Source of the DNA: Pseudomonas sp. UYIF39
GTDB lineage: Bacteria; Pseudomonadota; Gammaproteobacteria; Pseudomonadales; Pseudomonadaceae
Direction: 5' to 3'
Assembly (NCBI RefSeq): GCF_029963765.1
Contig: NZ_JALBYU010000008.1
Location: 231,094 to 295,093 of the forward strand
Length of the DNA: 64,000 nt
Notes under the pieces: model-generated
What the model was told of the DNA's origin: nothing
Seen by the model: only the letters and a program-made list of their open reading frames with translations
Database searches by the model: none
Shown here: positions 51,840 through 60,791 of the stretch, in pieces
How positions within the stretch are numbered: the first letter of the stretch is position 1
Layout: every line of letters starts with the position of its first letter
Made by a program: the position numbers and the translations under genes

Positions 51840-52772
51840 ATGGCCGAACGCGATGTACAACGCCTGCTCAATGACCGTCTGGACTGGAACCTGCTGCGCA
51901 CCTTCCGGGTGATCGGCCAGGAGCTGAGCATCAGCCGCGCCGCCGCCCGCCTGCACCTGACACAACCGGCCGTGAGCCAGGCCCTCAAACGTCTGGAGGA
52001 GCAATTGGGCCGACAATTGATCGCCCGTCGCGGGCCACGGTTTGCCCTGACCGAAGTCGGCGAGCAGATCTTCGAACTGGCCGGGGAAATCTACGGACAG
52101 ATGTCCCAGGTCAGCAGCGTGCTGGAGCAACCGGCCGACGAAGTGATCGGCAAGGTTCGCTTGCTGATCATCAGCCGGATCTTTTCGGAGCGCTTCGATG
52201 ACTTCCTCGCGGACTTTCATCGCCAGCATCCGCGAGTGGATCTGGAAGTCGACGTGATGCGTAGTTTCGACATTGTCAGCGCCCTCCAGGAAAAAACCGC
52301 GACCCTCGGCCTGAGCCTCAATCGCCGCCCGCAACCGCGCCTCGAACAACGGCTGTTCCTGCGTCAGCGCTATGCGTTTTTCTGCGGCAAGCACCATGCA
52401 CTGTTCAGCCAACAGAACGTTGCCGAAGGGGATTTGCAGCGGGAGAATTTCGTCAGTTTCACCAGTGACCAGATTGGCGGCATGCTCTCGCCGCTGACGA
52501 TTTTTCGTGATCAGCAAGGCTTCAGCGGACGGATTGTCGCCTCGTCACCGAGCCTGGAAGAAGTCCGGCGACTGGTGATCGCCGGGTACGGGATCGGCTG
52601 TTTGCCCGAGCACGTGGTGGCGGCAGACGTCGACGCCGGATTGCTCTGGCGCCTGCCGCCCCACGAAGGGATTGCCGATGTAGACATTCATTTGCTGTGG
52701 AACCGCGAGCAGCGCATGAGCCGGGCCGAGACGATTTTTCTCGAGAGCCTGCAACAGTGCTTGCTGGACTGA
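51840..52772 (+). CDS. LysR-family regulator (copy 1)
   Basis: The 310-residue product shows the LysR helix-turn-helix (LLRTFRVIGQELSISRAAAR, AVSQALKRLEEQLGRQLIAR). It is closely related to the LysR protein at 59820 along its length (both contain ENFVSFTSDQ and GIGCLP). Each is divergent from an MHS transporter, so a regulator-transporter module has been duplicated. The inducer is probably the transported compound. Confidence 0.92.
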   Translation: MAERDVQRLLNDRLDWNLLRTFRVIGQELSISRAAARLHLTQPAVSQALKRLEEQLGRQLIARRGPRFALTEVGEQIFELAGEIYGQMSQVSSVLEQPADEVIGKVRLLIISRIFSERFDDFLADFHRQHPRVDLEVDVMRSFDIVSALQEKTATLGLSLNRRPQPRLEQRLFLRQRYAFFCGKHHALFSQQNVAEGDLQRENFVSFTSDQIGGMLSPLTIFRDQQGFSGRIVASSPSLEEVRRLVIAGYGIGCLPEHVVAADVDAGLLWRLPPHEGIADVDIHLLWNREQRMSRAETIFLESLQQCLLD

Positions 52773-52781
52773 GTTACCCGA

Positions 52782-54092
52782 TCAGAACAACGGCAGGCTG
52801 TAGCTGACCACCAAGCGGTTCTGGTCCGCATCGCGCGATGCTTCACTGCGCGTCACACCATTGCGCCAACCCAGTGCAACGTTTTTCAACGGTCCGCTCT
52901 GGATCACGTAGTCGAGGCTCAGGTCACGCTCCCATTCCTCTTGCTCAGGTCCGGCCACCGTTTTAATGCCGCTGCCTGAGAGGTACATCGCCGAAGCCTT
53001 GAGCCCCGGCACACCAAGGGCAGCAAAATCGTAGCTGTACTGGGCGAAACCGGTACGTTCACCGGCGCGGGCGAAGTTCTGGATGTAACGGTCGGTCAGC
53101 AGGTAGACGCTTGCGCCGCCAGCGCCTTTGTCCGGCAAACCACCCTGGTTGAGCTGCACGAATCCGCTGTCACTGGACACCTGCTGATAACCGGCCATCA
53201 ACGCGTGAGCGCCGACGCTCCAGGTGAACGCCAGGCTCCAGGTGTTGTTGTCGATCTTGCCGTCGCCGTTCTGCGTATAGCCACTGGTGCGGTAGCCGCT
53301 GGCCCGCCCGGTGGCCGAGTCATTGACACCGTCGGCGGAGGTCTTGAAGTAGCGCAGATCGGTTTTCAGCGCACCGAAATCCCCCAGTGTCAGGTTGTGA
53401 ACCAGACCGGCGAAATACTGTTGGTAATAGTCTTCGAGATTGGCGTAGTAGTACTGCGCCAGAAGTGCGTCGGTGACTTTGTAATCGGCACCGGCAAAAT
53501 TGAACGCATTGCTTTCCCGAGTGCCGCCGGCCACGGCCAGACCGGTGCTGTCGCTGGAACCGCGACCCGTGGCGTGTTCGAGATGACCGCCAGTCAGGGT
53601 CAGGTGCTCCAAGTCATTGGAGACGATCTGCCCACCCTCGAACGTTTGCGGCAGCAGCCGTCCGTCATTGGCCTGCAGAATCGGCAACTTCGGCGTCAGG
53701 GTGCCGTAACGCATTTCAGTCTGGGCAAAGCGCATTTTCGCCGTTGCGCCGAAACGCGACCATTGCTCGGCGGCACCGTTGCCATCGTTGGGGATCATCG
53801 AACTGCCGACATGACGACCGTCACCGCTGTCCAGGCGAATACCCAGCAGGCCTAACGCATCGACACCAAAGCCGACGGTGCCTTCGGTGAATCCGGACTG
53901 ATAGTTGAGCATGAAACCCTGTGCCCACTCTTCGGTTCTGGAAGGGTTCGCGGTGCCGTCGCGATTATCGTTATTGAAGTAATAGTTACGCATCCCGAGG
54001 GTCGCTTTACTGTCTTTAATAAAGTCCGCCATGCTTAACGGACTGAATAGCGCACTGCCGATCGCAATAAGTGCCAACGGTTGTTTGTTCAT
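52782..54092 (-). CDS. OprD-family outer-membrane porin
   Basis: The 436-residue product has a signal peptide (LALIAIGSALFSPLSMA), then ADFIKDSKATLGMRNYYFNN, RTEEWAQGFMLNYQSGFTEG and a C-terminal LVVSYSLPLF ending in Phe, as in OprD/Opd porins. It would admit small carboxylates or amino acid-like molecules, giving the cluster its outer-membrane entry route. It is the last gene of the leftward cluster. Confidence 0.92.
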   Translation of the reverse strand: MNKQPLALIAIGSALFSPLSMADFIKDSKATLGMRNYYFNNDNRDGTANPSRTEEWAQGFMLNYQSGFTEGTVGFGVDALGLLGIRLDSGDGRHVGSSMIPNDGNGAAEQWSRFGATAKMRFAQTEMRYGTLTPKLPILQANDGRLLPQTFEGGQIVSNDLEHLTLTGGHLEHATGRGSSDSTGLAVAGGTRESNAFNFAGADYKVTDALLAQYYYANLEDYYQQYFAGLVHNLTLGDFGALKTDLRYFKTSADGVNDSATGRASGYRTSGYTQNGDGKIDNNTWSLAFTWSVGAHALMAGYQQVSSDSGFVQLNQGGLPDKGAGGASVYLLTDRYIQNFARAGERTGFAQYSYDFAALGVPGLKASAMYLSGSGIKTVAGPEQEEWERDLSLDYVIQSGPLKNVALGWRNGVTRSEASRDADQNRLVVSYSLPLF

Positions 54093-54140
54093 TGATTTTG
54101 AAGTTCCTGAGCAGCCAGCTTTTGAACTGGCTGCCGGTCA

Positions 54141-54761
54141 TTAAGAGAGTTTGATATTCAAAACACTGGACACCGGTTCGCCCGCCATTAATCGGGTCAG
54201 CAGTTGCGGTTCTGCCCGGTCCGATGCCAGCGCGCGCTCGATGACGTTTTGCGCGGTGGCCGGATCGAGGAACAGCACGCCGTTGTCGTCCGCCAGCACC
54301 CAATCCCCGGGATGCACCGTGACGCCGGCACAGTGAATCGGCTGATTGATCTGGCTGTCGCCACGGCCATGCAACTTGGTGGTCAGCAGGCTGGTGCCGC
54401 GGGCGAAGACCGGTAGGCCGGTCTCGCGCAGTTCGAGCAAGTCGGTCACTGCGCCGTCCACCACAATGCCCACCGCCCCCGCGCAACGTGCCGCGCAACT
54501 GGTGACGGCGCCGACGGGTGCGTGTTGCCAGTCACCGTCGGTGTCGATCACCAGCACATCGCCGGGCTGGATGAGCGCCAGGGCCTGGTTGACCGCGATG
54601 GCATCGGCGCCCACCAGTTTCAGGGTCAGCGCGCGGCCGACCAGTTTCACATTGGGCACCATGGCTCGCAGTTGCGAATCGGCAAAGCCCTCCTCCAGAA
54701 AATGCCCGAGGGTCGGAAAACTCACCGCGTTAAGCTGCTCGATCAGCTGCGATTCATCCAT
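54141..54761 (-). CDS. RraA-like protein, possibly not a functional aldolase
   Basis: The start at 54761 (MDESQLIEQL) overlaps the RidA stop by eight bases. The 206-residue product has the RraA/HMG aldolase fold (LVIDTDGDWQHAPVG, AVGIVVDGAVTDLLEL). The key Arg-Asp pair of the aldolases, usually VDGAVRD, reads VDGAVTD here (Thr106-Asp107), and the usual acidic WGE segment is also changed. Pyruvate-type aldolase activity is therefore doubtful; a related lyase or decarboxylase role is possible. Family membership is clear, the reaction is not. Confidence 0.8.
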   Translation of the reverse strand: MDESQLIEQLNAVSFPTLGHFLEEGFADSQLRAMVPNVKLVGRALTLKLVGADAIAVNQALALIQPGDVLVIDTDGDWQHAPVGAVTSCAARCAGAVGIVVDGAVTDLLELRETGLPVFARGTSLLTTKLHGRGDSQINQPIHCAGVTVHPGDWVLADDNGVLFLDPATAQNVIERALASDRAEPQLLTRLMAGEPVSSVLNIKLS

Positions 54762-55161
54762 GTTGCGGCTCCTTGGCAATCAACTCGGCGACACAGTCGA
54801 TTTCCAGCGACACGCCCCACAGTGCTACACACACCGTGGTGCGTGCCGGCGGCGCATGGCCGAGGAACTCGCGATACACCGCGTTGAACGGCTCCAGTTG
54901 TGCGGGATCGGTGAGGTACGCGTTGACCTTGATCACATGGCTGAAGTCGGACCCGGCTTCAATCAGGATCGCCTCCAGGTTGCGCAAGGTTTGTCGCACT
55001 TGCTCGGTGAAATGGGCGGGTTGGTCATCGAGCCCGCTCTGGGCCGGAATCTGTCCGGCGGTGAACACGAGGTGGCCGCTGACCACCGCTTGGGAGTAAG
55101 GGCCGACCGGGCCAATGAAGCCTGGGGCTGACTGGATTCTGCGCATGTTGTTGAGCTCCAT
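54754..55161 (-). CDS. RidA family protein (enamine/imine deaminase-like)
   Basis: The product is 135 residues from 55161, or 130 from the ATG at 55146. It has the RidA pattern GPYSQAVVSGHLVFTAGQIP, FTEQVRQTLRNLEAILIEAG and PPARTTVCVALWGVSLEIDC, with the conserved Arg (Arg107) and following Glu. RidA hydrolyses reactive enamines or imines formed by PLP enzymes. Its position between an MHS transporter and the RraA-like gene suggests removal of an imine intermediate in the catabolic pathway. Confidence 0.9.
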   Translation of the reverse strand: MELNNMRRIQSAPGFIGPVGPYSQAVVSGHLVFTAGQIPAQSGLDDQPAHFTEQVRQTLRNLEAILIEAGSDFSHVIKVNAYLTDPAQLEPFNAVYREFLGHAPPARTTVCVALWGVSLEIDCVAELIAKEPQHG

Positions 55162-55164
55162 GAA

Positions 55165-56544
55165 TCAGGCTGCGGCCGATTTGACAGGTTTGCCGAGGGC
55201 TGGCTCGTTGGCCGGCACTGCCGCAGGGACATCACTGATGTCTCGCTTGAAGGTCTCGGTCAGCAACAACAGCGCCACCAACGAAATCAACGCCGCGCCG
55301 ATCATGTACCAGGCCACCGAAGAGCCTTTGCCGGTCGCTGCCAGCAATGCGGTGGTGACGATGGGCGTCGCCGCACTGCCGAGCAGGCCGGACAACATGT
55401 AGCTGATCGACAACCCGGAATAGCGCACCCGAGTGCCGAACAGTTCGGCGAGGAAGGTCGCGATCGGCCCGTAATTGGCCGCGAAGGCAGTCATCAACAG
55501 CAGGTAGCCGAAGATCACACAGGGCAACTCTTTGGTGTCCATCAACCAGAACAACGGGAACGCCACCAACGCTTCGGCCACGATGCCGGCGACGATGATC
55601 GGCTTGCGTCCGTAGCGGTCCGACAGCGCGCCGAACACCGGCAACATCACGATGCACCAGGCGCAGGACAGCAACACCACGCCGAGCATCACGCTGCGGC
55701 TGAACCCCAGATTCTGCGTACCGTACGTCAGGCCGAAGGCAACGATGATGTTGAACGACGCCCCGGTCGACATGGTGGCGATCCCGCCCAGCACGACTTG
55801 TTTCCAGTACTTGCGAAACACTTCCGCCAGCGGCATTTTCACCTGCACCTCGGCTTCCTTGACCTTGTTGAAGGCCGGGGTTTCAGCGATGTTCAAACGG
55901 ATGTACAAGCCCACGGCGATCAGCAGCACGCTGGCCAGGAACGGAATACGCCAGCCCCAGGCCAACAAGTCTTCAGGGGACAGCCACGCGGCAATCAGCA
56001 GGAAGGCCAGGTTGGCAATCATGGTCCCGGCCGGAACGCCGATCTGTACCCAGGAACCGTACAGGCCGCGTTTGTTGGCGGGAGCGTGTTCCACCGCCAT
56101 CAGCACCGCACCGCCCCACTCGCCACCCAACGCCAGGCCTTGAATCACCCTCAGCAGCAACAACAGAATCGGCGCCCAGATACCAATGGCCGCGTAATTG
56201 GGCAATAACCCGATGGCGAAAGTAGCGGCACCCATGGTCAACAGCGAAACCAACAACATCGACTTGCGTCCCAAACGGTCGCCGAAATGACCGAACAGGG
56301 CCGCACCGACAATCCGGGCCAGGTAGGCCGAAGCAAACGTACCGAACGCCAGTAATGTACCGATCAACGGATCGAAATCCGGAAAGAACACTTTGTTGAA
56401 CACCAGCGCCGAAGCCGTGGCGAAAACAAACAAGTCGTACCATTCCACGGTGGTGCCAATCACACTGGCCACGGCCACTTTCTTCATGCTGATTGCAACT
56501 TCCGGAGGTGCGCCGGACTTTTCTACAGGCGATAGATCGCTCAT
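55165..56544 (-). CDS. MHS-family MFS transporter (copy 2)
   Basis: The 459-residue metabolite:H+ symporter family carrier has KVAVASVIGTTVEWYDLFVF at the front and RVIQGLALGGEWGGAVLMAV further in. It is of the same broad family as the other two carriers here, but its ends differ. The RidA gene starts three bases after its stop, so it leads the operon MFS-RidA-RraA-OprD. Confidence 0.92.
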   Translation of the reverse strand: MSDLSPVEKSGAPPEVAISMKKVAVASVIGTTVEWYDLFVFATASALVFNKVFFPDFDPLIGTLLAFGTFASAYLARIVGAALFGHFGDRLGRKSMLLVSLLTMGAATFAIGLLPNYAAIGIWAPILLLLLRVIQGLALGGEWGGAVLMAVEHAPANKRGLYGSWVQIGVPAGTMIANLAFLLIAAWLSPEDLLAWGWRIPFLASVLLIAVGLYIRLNIAETPAFNKVKEAEVQVKMPLAEVFRKYWKQVVLGGIATMSTGASFNIIVAFGLTYGTQNLGFSRSVMLGVVLLSCAWCIVMLPVFGALSDRYGRKPIIVAGIVAEALVAFPLFWLMDTKELPCVIFGYLLLMTAFAANYGPIATFLAELFGTRVRYSGLSISYMLSGLLGSAATPIVTTALLAATGKGSSVAWYMIGAALISLVALLLLTETFKRDISDVPAAVPANEPALGKPVKSAAA

Positions 56545-56671
56545 TACTGTCTCCAGGAGTTCATCAAGAACTCGTATTTAATTGTTTTAACTGGCAGTAA
56601 AACGTTTGAGGGGAGGGATTGTTGTTATAGATGGCCCAACTTAATGGGCGAAATCGCAAGGCGCTTTCTTA

Positions 56672-57613
56672 TTAATAACCGAGTGTTCTGTCCGCACAAT
56701 TCAATAACGGTTCACCGGCATTTAAATGGCGAAAGTTCTCTGCTACTTGTTCGGCGATACAGTCGTGGGAGGCCGCGGACGCCATGTGCGGGGTGATGGT
56801 GACGCCGGGCATTGTCCAGAGACGGTGATCGACCGGCAGCGGTTCTTGTTCGAAAACATCCAGCAACGCGCCGCGTAGTTTTCCTCGGGCCAGGGCCTGT
56901 TCGAGGTCGTCGATATTCAGATGACCTCCGCGACCACAATTGACCAGCGCGGCGCCATTGGCGAGCCGCTCAAACGTTGCGCTGCCGAGGATGCCGCGGG
57001 TTTCGCTGGTCAGCGGTAACAGGTTGACCAGCAACTCCAATCCATCGAGAAACGAGTTCAGTTTTTCCGCACCGGCGAATGTCTGTACGCCCGGCAAGTC
57101 CTTACTGCGGCGCGCCCAGCCACGGACGTCGTAACCGGCGGCGGCCAGGTCCTGGGCAATGGCGCTGCCCAACGACCCAAGCCCCATCACACCGACCTTG
57201 AACTGCCCCGCCGCGCGTTGCAGCGGCCGCTCCCAACGCTGGTCCTGTTGCTGCAACAGCACCTGATCGAAGCCGCGGTGATAGTGAATCGCCGCCCAGC
57301 GCACGTACTCGGTCATGCCTTGGCGGTGACCGGGATCGACCACTCGGCAGATCGGCAGGTCCGGGCACGACGGGTCGTGATCGAGGTGATCGATGCCGGC
57401 GGCCACCGAGTGAATGACTTGCAGGTTCGGCAATGCGGCGAGGCTGCTCGGCAAGGGAAACCAGCACGCGGCAATCTGCGCATTCCTGGCCAGCGGATCA
57501 TCCGCCAGCACGGTTGTGAGCTGCGGCGCACTACGGGCAAACGCGGCCTGCAATTGCTTGAGCAGCAAGGTGTCGCGGGACAGCAGAACCACGGTGTTGG
57601 TGACGGTTTTCAC
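56672..57613 (-). CDS. D-2-hydroxyacid dehydrogenase (GhrA-like)
   Basis: The 313-residue product starts with GTG overlapping the aldolase stop (GTGA). The NAD(P) fold shows VGVMGLGSLGSAIAQDLAAA, and the catalytic Arg, Glu and His regions appear in LVNCGRGGHLNI, LRGALLDVFEQEPLP and TITPHMASAAS. It probably reduces a 2-keto acid such as glyoxylate or hydroxypyruvate, or another keto acid made in the cluster. Confidence 0.9.
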   Translation of the reverse strand: MKTVTNTVVLLSRDTLLLKQLQAAFARSAPQLTTVLADDPLARNAQIAACWFPLPSSLAALPNLQVIHSVAAGIDHLDHDPSCPDLPICRVVDPGHRQGMTEYVRWAAIHYHRGFDQVLLQQQDQRWERPLQRAAGQFKVGVMGLGSLGSAIAQDLAAAGYDVRGWARRSKDLPGVQTFAGAEKLNSFLDGLELLVNLLPLTSETRGILGSATFERLANGAALVNCGRGGHLNIDDLEQALARGKLRGALLDVFEQEPLPVDHRLWTMPGVTITPHMASAASHDCIAEQVAENFRHLNAGEPLLNCADRTLGY

Positions 57614-58365
57614 GATAAGTAGGACTCGCGCTGGGATTCGATCAGGGTCAGGGCGGCCTCCCAGGCCAGGTCGATGATGTTGTCCTGCTCATCGCGGTCA
57701 AACTGTTCGGCGGTGTGTGCACAGACTTCCGGGGACGGGTAATGCAACGCCGAACCACCGGACAACGCTGCAACTTGCGCCTGACAGGCACGCTCCAGGA
57801 AGTGAATCTCCTGGAACGCCTGGGCCACGCCGGAACCACCGACCAACAGTCCATGATTGCGCAAGATCATTGCCCGGTGCGGCCCCAAGTCTGCAATCAA
57901 ACGCTCGCGCTCATCCAGCGACAGCGCAATGCCTTCATAGGTGTGATACGCCAATTTGCCGTAGAACTTCAGCGCGTGCTGACTGATCGGCAGCAAACCT
58001 TGCTTCTGCGCGGCGACCGCCATGCCTGCGGCCGTGTGGGTGTGAATCACGCAGTTGAGATCCGGGCGGGCCATATGGATCGCCGAGTGAATGACGAAGC
58101 CGGCGGCGTTGACCCGATGACCTTCATACGCAGGATCGACGACTCGCCCGTCCTGATCGATACGCACCAGGTCCGAAGCGCGCATGCGGTCGAAAATCAC
58201 CCCATAGCGGTTGATCAGGAAGTGGTGCTCAGGCCCCGGAATACGCAGGGTGATGTGGGTGTCGATCAGATCGGTCATGCGAAAGTGCGCGACCAGGCGA
58301 TACAGCGCAGCCAGTTCGCAACGGGCTTGCCATTCAACCGGGCTGATGTGTTCAGGTTTACTCAC
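57610..58365 (-). CDS. Class II aldolase/adducin family protein
   Basis: The 251-residue product starts with GTG overlapping the stop of the MFS gene. Zinc ligands are visible in VIHTHTAAGMAVA, with the third His in ILRNHGLLVGG. ALYRLVAHFRMTDLIDTHIT begins the domain. It could cleave a hydroxy-keto acid or hydroxy-acid phosphate, or act as a non-aldol decarboxylase. The three-gene operon MFS-aldolase-GhrA shares four-base overlaps. Confidence 0.9.
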   Translation of the reverse strand: MSKPEHISPVEWQARCELAALYRLVAHFRMTDLIDTHITLRIPGPEHHFLINRYGVIFDRMRASDLVRIDQDGRVVDPAYEGHRVNAAGFVIHSAIHMARPDLNCVIHTHTAAGMAVAAQKQGLLPISQHALKFYGKLAYHTYEGIALSLDERERLIADLGPHRAMILRNHGLLVGGSGVAQAFQEIHFLERACQAQVAALSGGSALHYPSPEVCAHTAEQFDRDEQDNIIDLAWEAALTLIESQRESYLS

Positions 58366-59663
58366 GAATACACCTCTTTAGCAGCGTGGGTGACGACCGG
58401 GTTGGCGCGCAGGCGGGCCAGGCCGCAAACACCGATCAAGGACAGGGCCGAGAGCAAGGTGAAGTACACCGCCAACGGCAACCATTGTCCGGAAAACTTG
58501 CTCGCCAGCAGCGTGCCGATCAGCGGCGTGGTGCCGCCGGCGAGCGCGCAGCTGAGTTGGTAGGCGATAGAAATGCCCGAGTAGCGCAGGTGCACCGGGA
58601 ACGCCTGGGTCATGTAACCGGCGATCACCGCGTACAGCGCTGAGAGAATCACCACCGCCAGAGCAATACCGATGGTCATCAACACAATGTTCTGTGTGCC
58701 CACCAGCATGAACATCGGGTACGGCGTGACCATGCACAGCAGCGCGACGAGTTTGAGGAAGCGGCCTTCGCCGATGCGCTCGGCCAGCAACGCGGAGAGC
58801 GGTTGCGAGAGCAACTGAATGACGGTCACCAGGAACAGGCAATCGAGAATCGTCGAGCGCGCGATGCCCTGATACTGGGTGACGTAGGTGATCATGAAGG
58901 TATTGGTAAAGAAGAACCCGGCCGAACCGATGGTCACCGCAGCGGCGGCAAACAGGATCTGCCGCCAGCAGGTACGGATCACGTCCTTCACCGGGTACTT
59001 GGAAGTCTCGTTGTTGTCCCGGGCCTTGGCGAACTCCGGCGACTCGTGGACGCCGGAACGGATCATCAGGCCGACCATCATCAGCACACCGCTGGCGAGA
59101 AACGGCAGACGCCAACCCCAGGCGAGGAAGTCCTCTGGCTCAAGGGACGTCACCAGACGAAAGGCAATCAACGCCAGCAGCAATCCGGCCGGGCTGCCGA
59201 GTTGCGCGAACGATGCATAGAAAGTCTTGCGCTTGGCCGGTGCATGCTCGCTGGCCATCAGCACCGCCCCGCCCCACTCGCCACCGACTGAAATGCCCTG
59301 GATCAAACGCAGCACAATCAGACCGACCGGTGCCCAGATGCCGACACTGGCATAGCTGGGCAACAGACCGATGCCGGCGGTCGCCAACCCCATCAGGGCC
59401 ATGGTCACCAGCAGCATTTTCTTGCGACCGAGGCGATCACCCAAGTGACCAAACACCATGCCGGCCATTGGGCGAGCGATGAAGCCGACGGCGAAACTGC
59501 CGAACGCTGCCAGGGTGCTCATCACCGGGTCCTGGCTGGGAAAGAACACTTGCCCGAGCACCAGCGCTGCCGCCGTGGCATAGATGTAGAAGTCGTAGAA
59601 CTCGATGGTCGTGCCAATGAAGGCTGCCGCCGCCGCTCGACGCGGTTGAGGGGTAGTGTGCAT
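58362..59663 (-). CDS. MHS-family MFS transporter (copy 3)
   Basis: The 433-residue carrier opens TPQPRRAAAAAFIGTTIEFY, very similar to copy 1, and has GHLGDRLGRKKMLLVTMALM and RLIQGISVGGEWGGAVLMAS. It is divergent to the second LysR gene, mirroring the arrangement at 50.4-52.8 kb. It is the first gene of the aldolase/GhrA operon and should import that operon's substrate. Confidence 0.92.
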   Translation of the reverse strand: MHTTPQPRRAAAAAFIGTTIEFYDFYIYATAAALVLGQVFFPSQDPVMSTLAAFGSFAVGFIARPMAGMVFGHLGDRLGRKKMLLVTMALMGLATAGIGLLPSYASVGIWAPVGLIVLRLIQGISVGGEWGGAVLMASEHAPAKRKTFYASFAQLGSPAGLLLALIAFRLVTSLEPEDFLAWGWRLPFLASGVLMMVGLMIRSGVHESPEFAKARDNNETSKYPVKDVIRTCWRQILFAAAAVTIGSAGFFFTNTFMITYVTQYQGIARSTILDCLFLVTVIQLLSQPLSALLAERIGEGRFLKLVALLCMVTPYPMFMLVGTQNIVLMTIGIALAVVILSALYAVIAGYMTQAFPVHLRYSGISIAYQLSCALAGGTTPLIGTLLASKFSGQWLPLAVYFTLLSALSLIGVCGLARLRANPVVTHAAKEVYS

Positions 59664-59760
59664 GCAAGGACCCTGTGTATTTATAGTTTTGGGCAGGTAC
59701 TGAAGGCTGTTTACGGGTTGCGCTCTGTGGCGCTTGTTAGCTTTATCGCTTCCGTGCCAG

Positions 59761-59775
59761 GATTAGTCAATTTTC
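59761..59775. promoter_or_regulatory. Shared intergenic motif, copy 2
   Basis: GATTAGTCAATTTTC is identical to 51779-51793 and sits at a similar place, about 45-60 bases before the LysR start. An A+T-rich tail including ACTATTA follows in both copies. Confidence 0.6.
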
Positions 59776-59819
59776 ATATTCTTATCTTTACTATTAGCCC
59801 TGCTACTACTGGATTTTTT

Positions 59820-60779
59820 ATGCCCTCCACTTCTAACCCCTGGGTCGGTCGCCGCTTTCTGAACGACCGCCTCGACTGGAACCTGTTACGCACCTATTTG
59901 GTGATCGGCCAGGAAGGCAGCATGAGCCGGGCCGCCGCGCGATTGCACATCACGCAGTCAGCCGTCAGCCAGGCGCTTAAACGGCTGGAGGAACAATTGG
60001 AATGTGTGTTGATTGCCCGCAGTGGGCGACGGTTTGATCTGACGGAAACCGGGGAGGAAGTCCTGCGCATTGCGGCGGACATCTACGGTGATATTTCACG
60101 ACTGGGCACGGTGGTGGAGAGTCGTAACGACGACGTGGTCGGCAAGATCCGCATCCTTACCGTCAGCGGCGTGCAGGCACGGCATTACGACGACTTCCTC
60201 GCCGATTTCCACGAAACCCACCCGAAAATCGAGTTTGAAGTCGAGGTGATGGGTAGCTCGAACATCATCAGTTCGCTGCTGCAAAAGACCGCGACCATTG
60301 GCGTCGGCCTGTGCCGTTTACCGCAGCCGCGACTGGAGCAGCGAGTACTGTTTCGTGAGACTTATGCGTACTTTTGTGGGCAGCGTCATCGACTGTTCGG
60401 GCAAGAGAATCTGACCCTGGAACAGCTCGCGGCGGAGAACTTTGTCAGCTTCACCAGCGATCAACTCGGGGGCAATCTTTCGCCACTGACATTGTTCCGC
60501 GACCAGCAAGGCTTTACTGGCAAGATCGTCGCTTCATCGACGAGTTTCGAAGAGATTTATCGCTTGATCTGTTCAGGGTTCGGCATTGGCTGCCTGCCGA
60601 CGCACCTTGTACGAAGGGATGTCGAGCAAGGTTTGCTCTGGCGTTTGCCTCCGGAAGATGGGGTGGTGGATTTCGATATCCAACTGCTGTGGAATCGCGA
60701 GCAGAAGATGAGTCAGGCCGAAACCGTGTTCCTCGAAAGCTTCCAGCACATGCTCAGTATTCGTGAGCCTGTGCTGTGA
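59820..60779 (+). CDS. LysR-family regulator (copy 2)
   Basis: The start at 59820 (MPSTSNPWVGRRFLNDRLDW) is preferred; the longer frame overlaps the divergent transporter gene. The 319-residue product carries LLRTYLVIGQEGSMSRAAAR and AVSQALKRLEEQLECVLIAR and is a clear paralogue of the regulator at 51840. It is divergent to MHS carrier copy 3, its probable target. Confidence 0.92.
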   Translation: MPSTSNPWVGRRFLNDRLDWNLLRTYLVIGQEGSMSRAAARLHITQSAVSQALKRLEEQLECVLIARSGRRFDLTETGEEVLRIAADIYGDISRLGTVVESRNDDVVGKIRILTVSGVQARHYDDFLADFHETHPKIEFEVEVMGSSNIISSLLQKTATIGVGLCRLPQPRLEQRVLFRETYAYFCGQRHRLFGQENLTLEQLAAENFVSFTSDQLGGNLSPLTLFRDQQGFTGKIVASSTSFEEIYRLICSGFGIGCLPTHLVRRDVEQGLLWRLPPEDGVVDFDIQLLWNREQKMSQAETVFLESFQHMLSIREPVL

Positions 60780-60791
60780 AGTCTTGATCGT

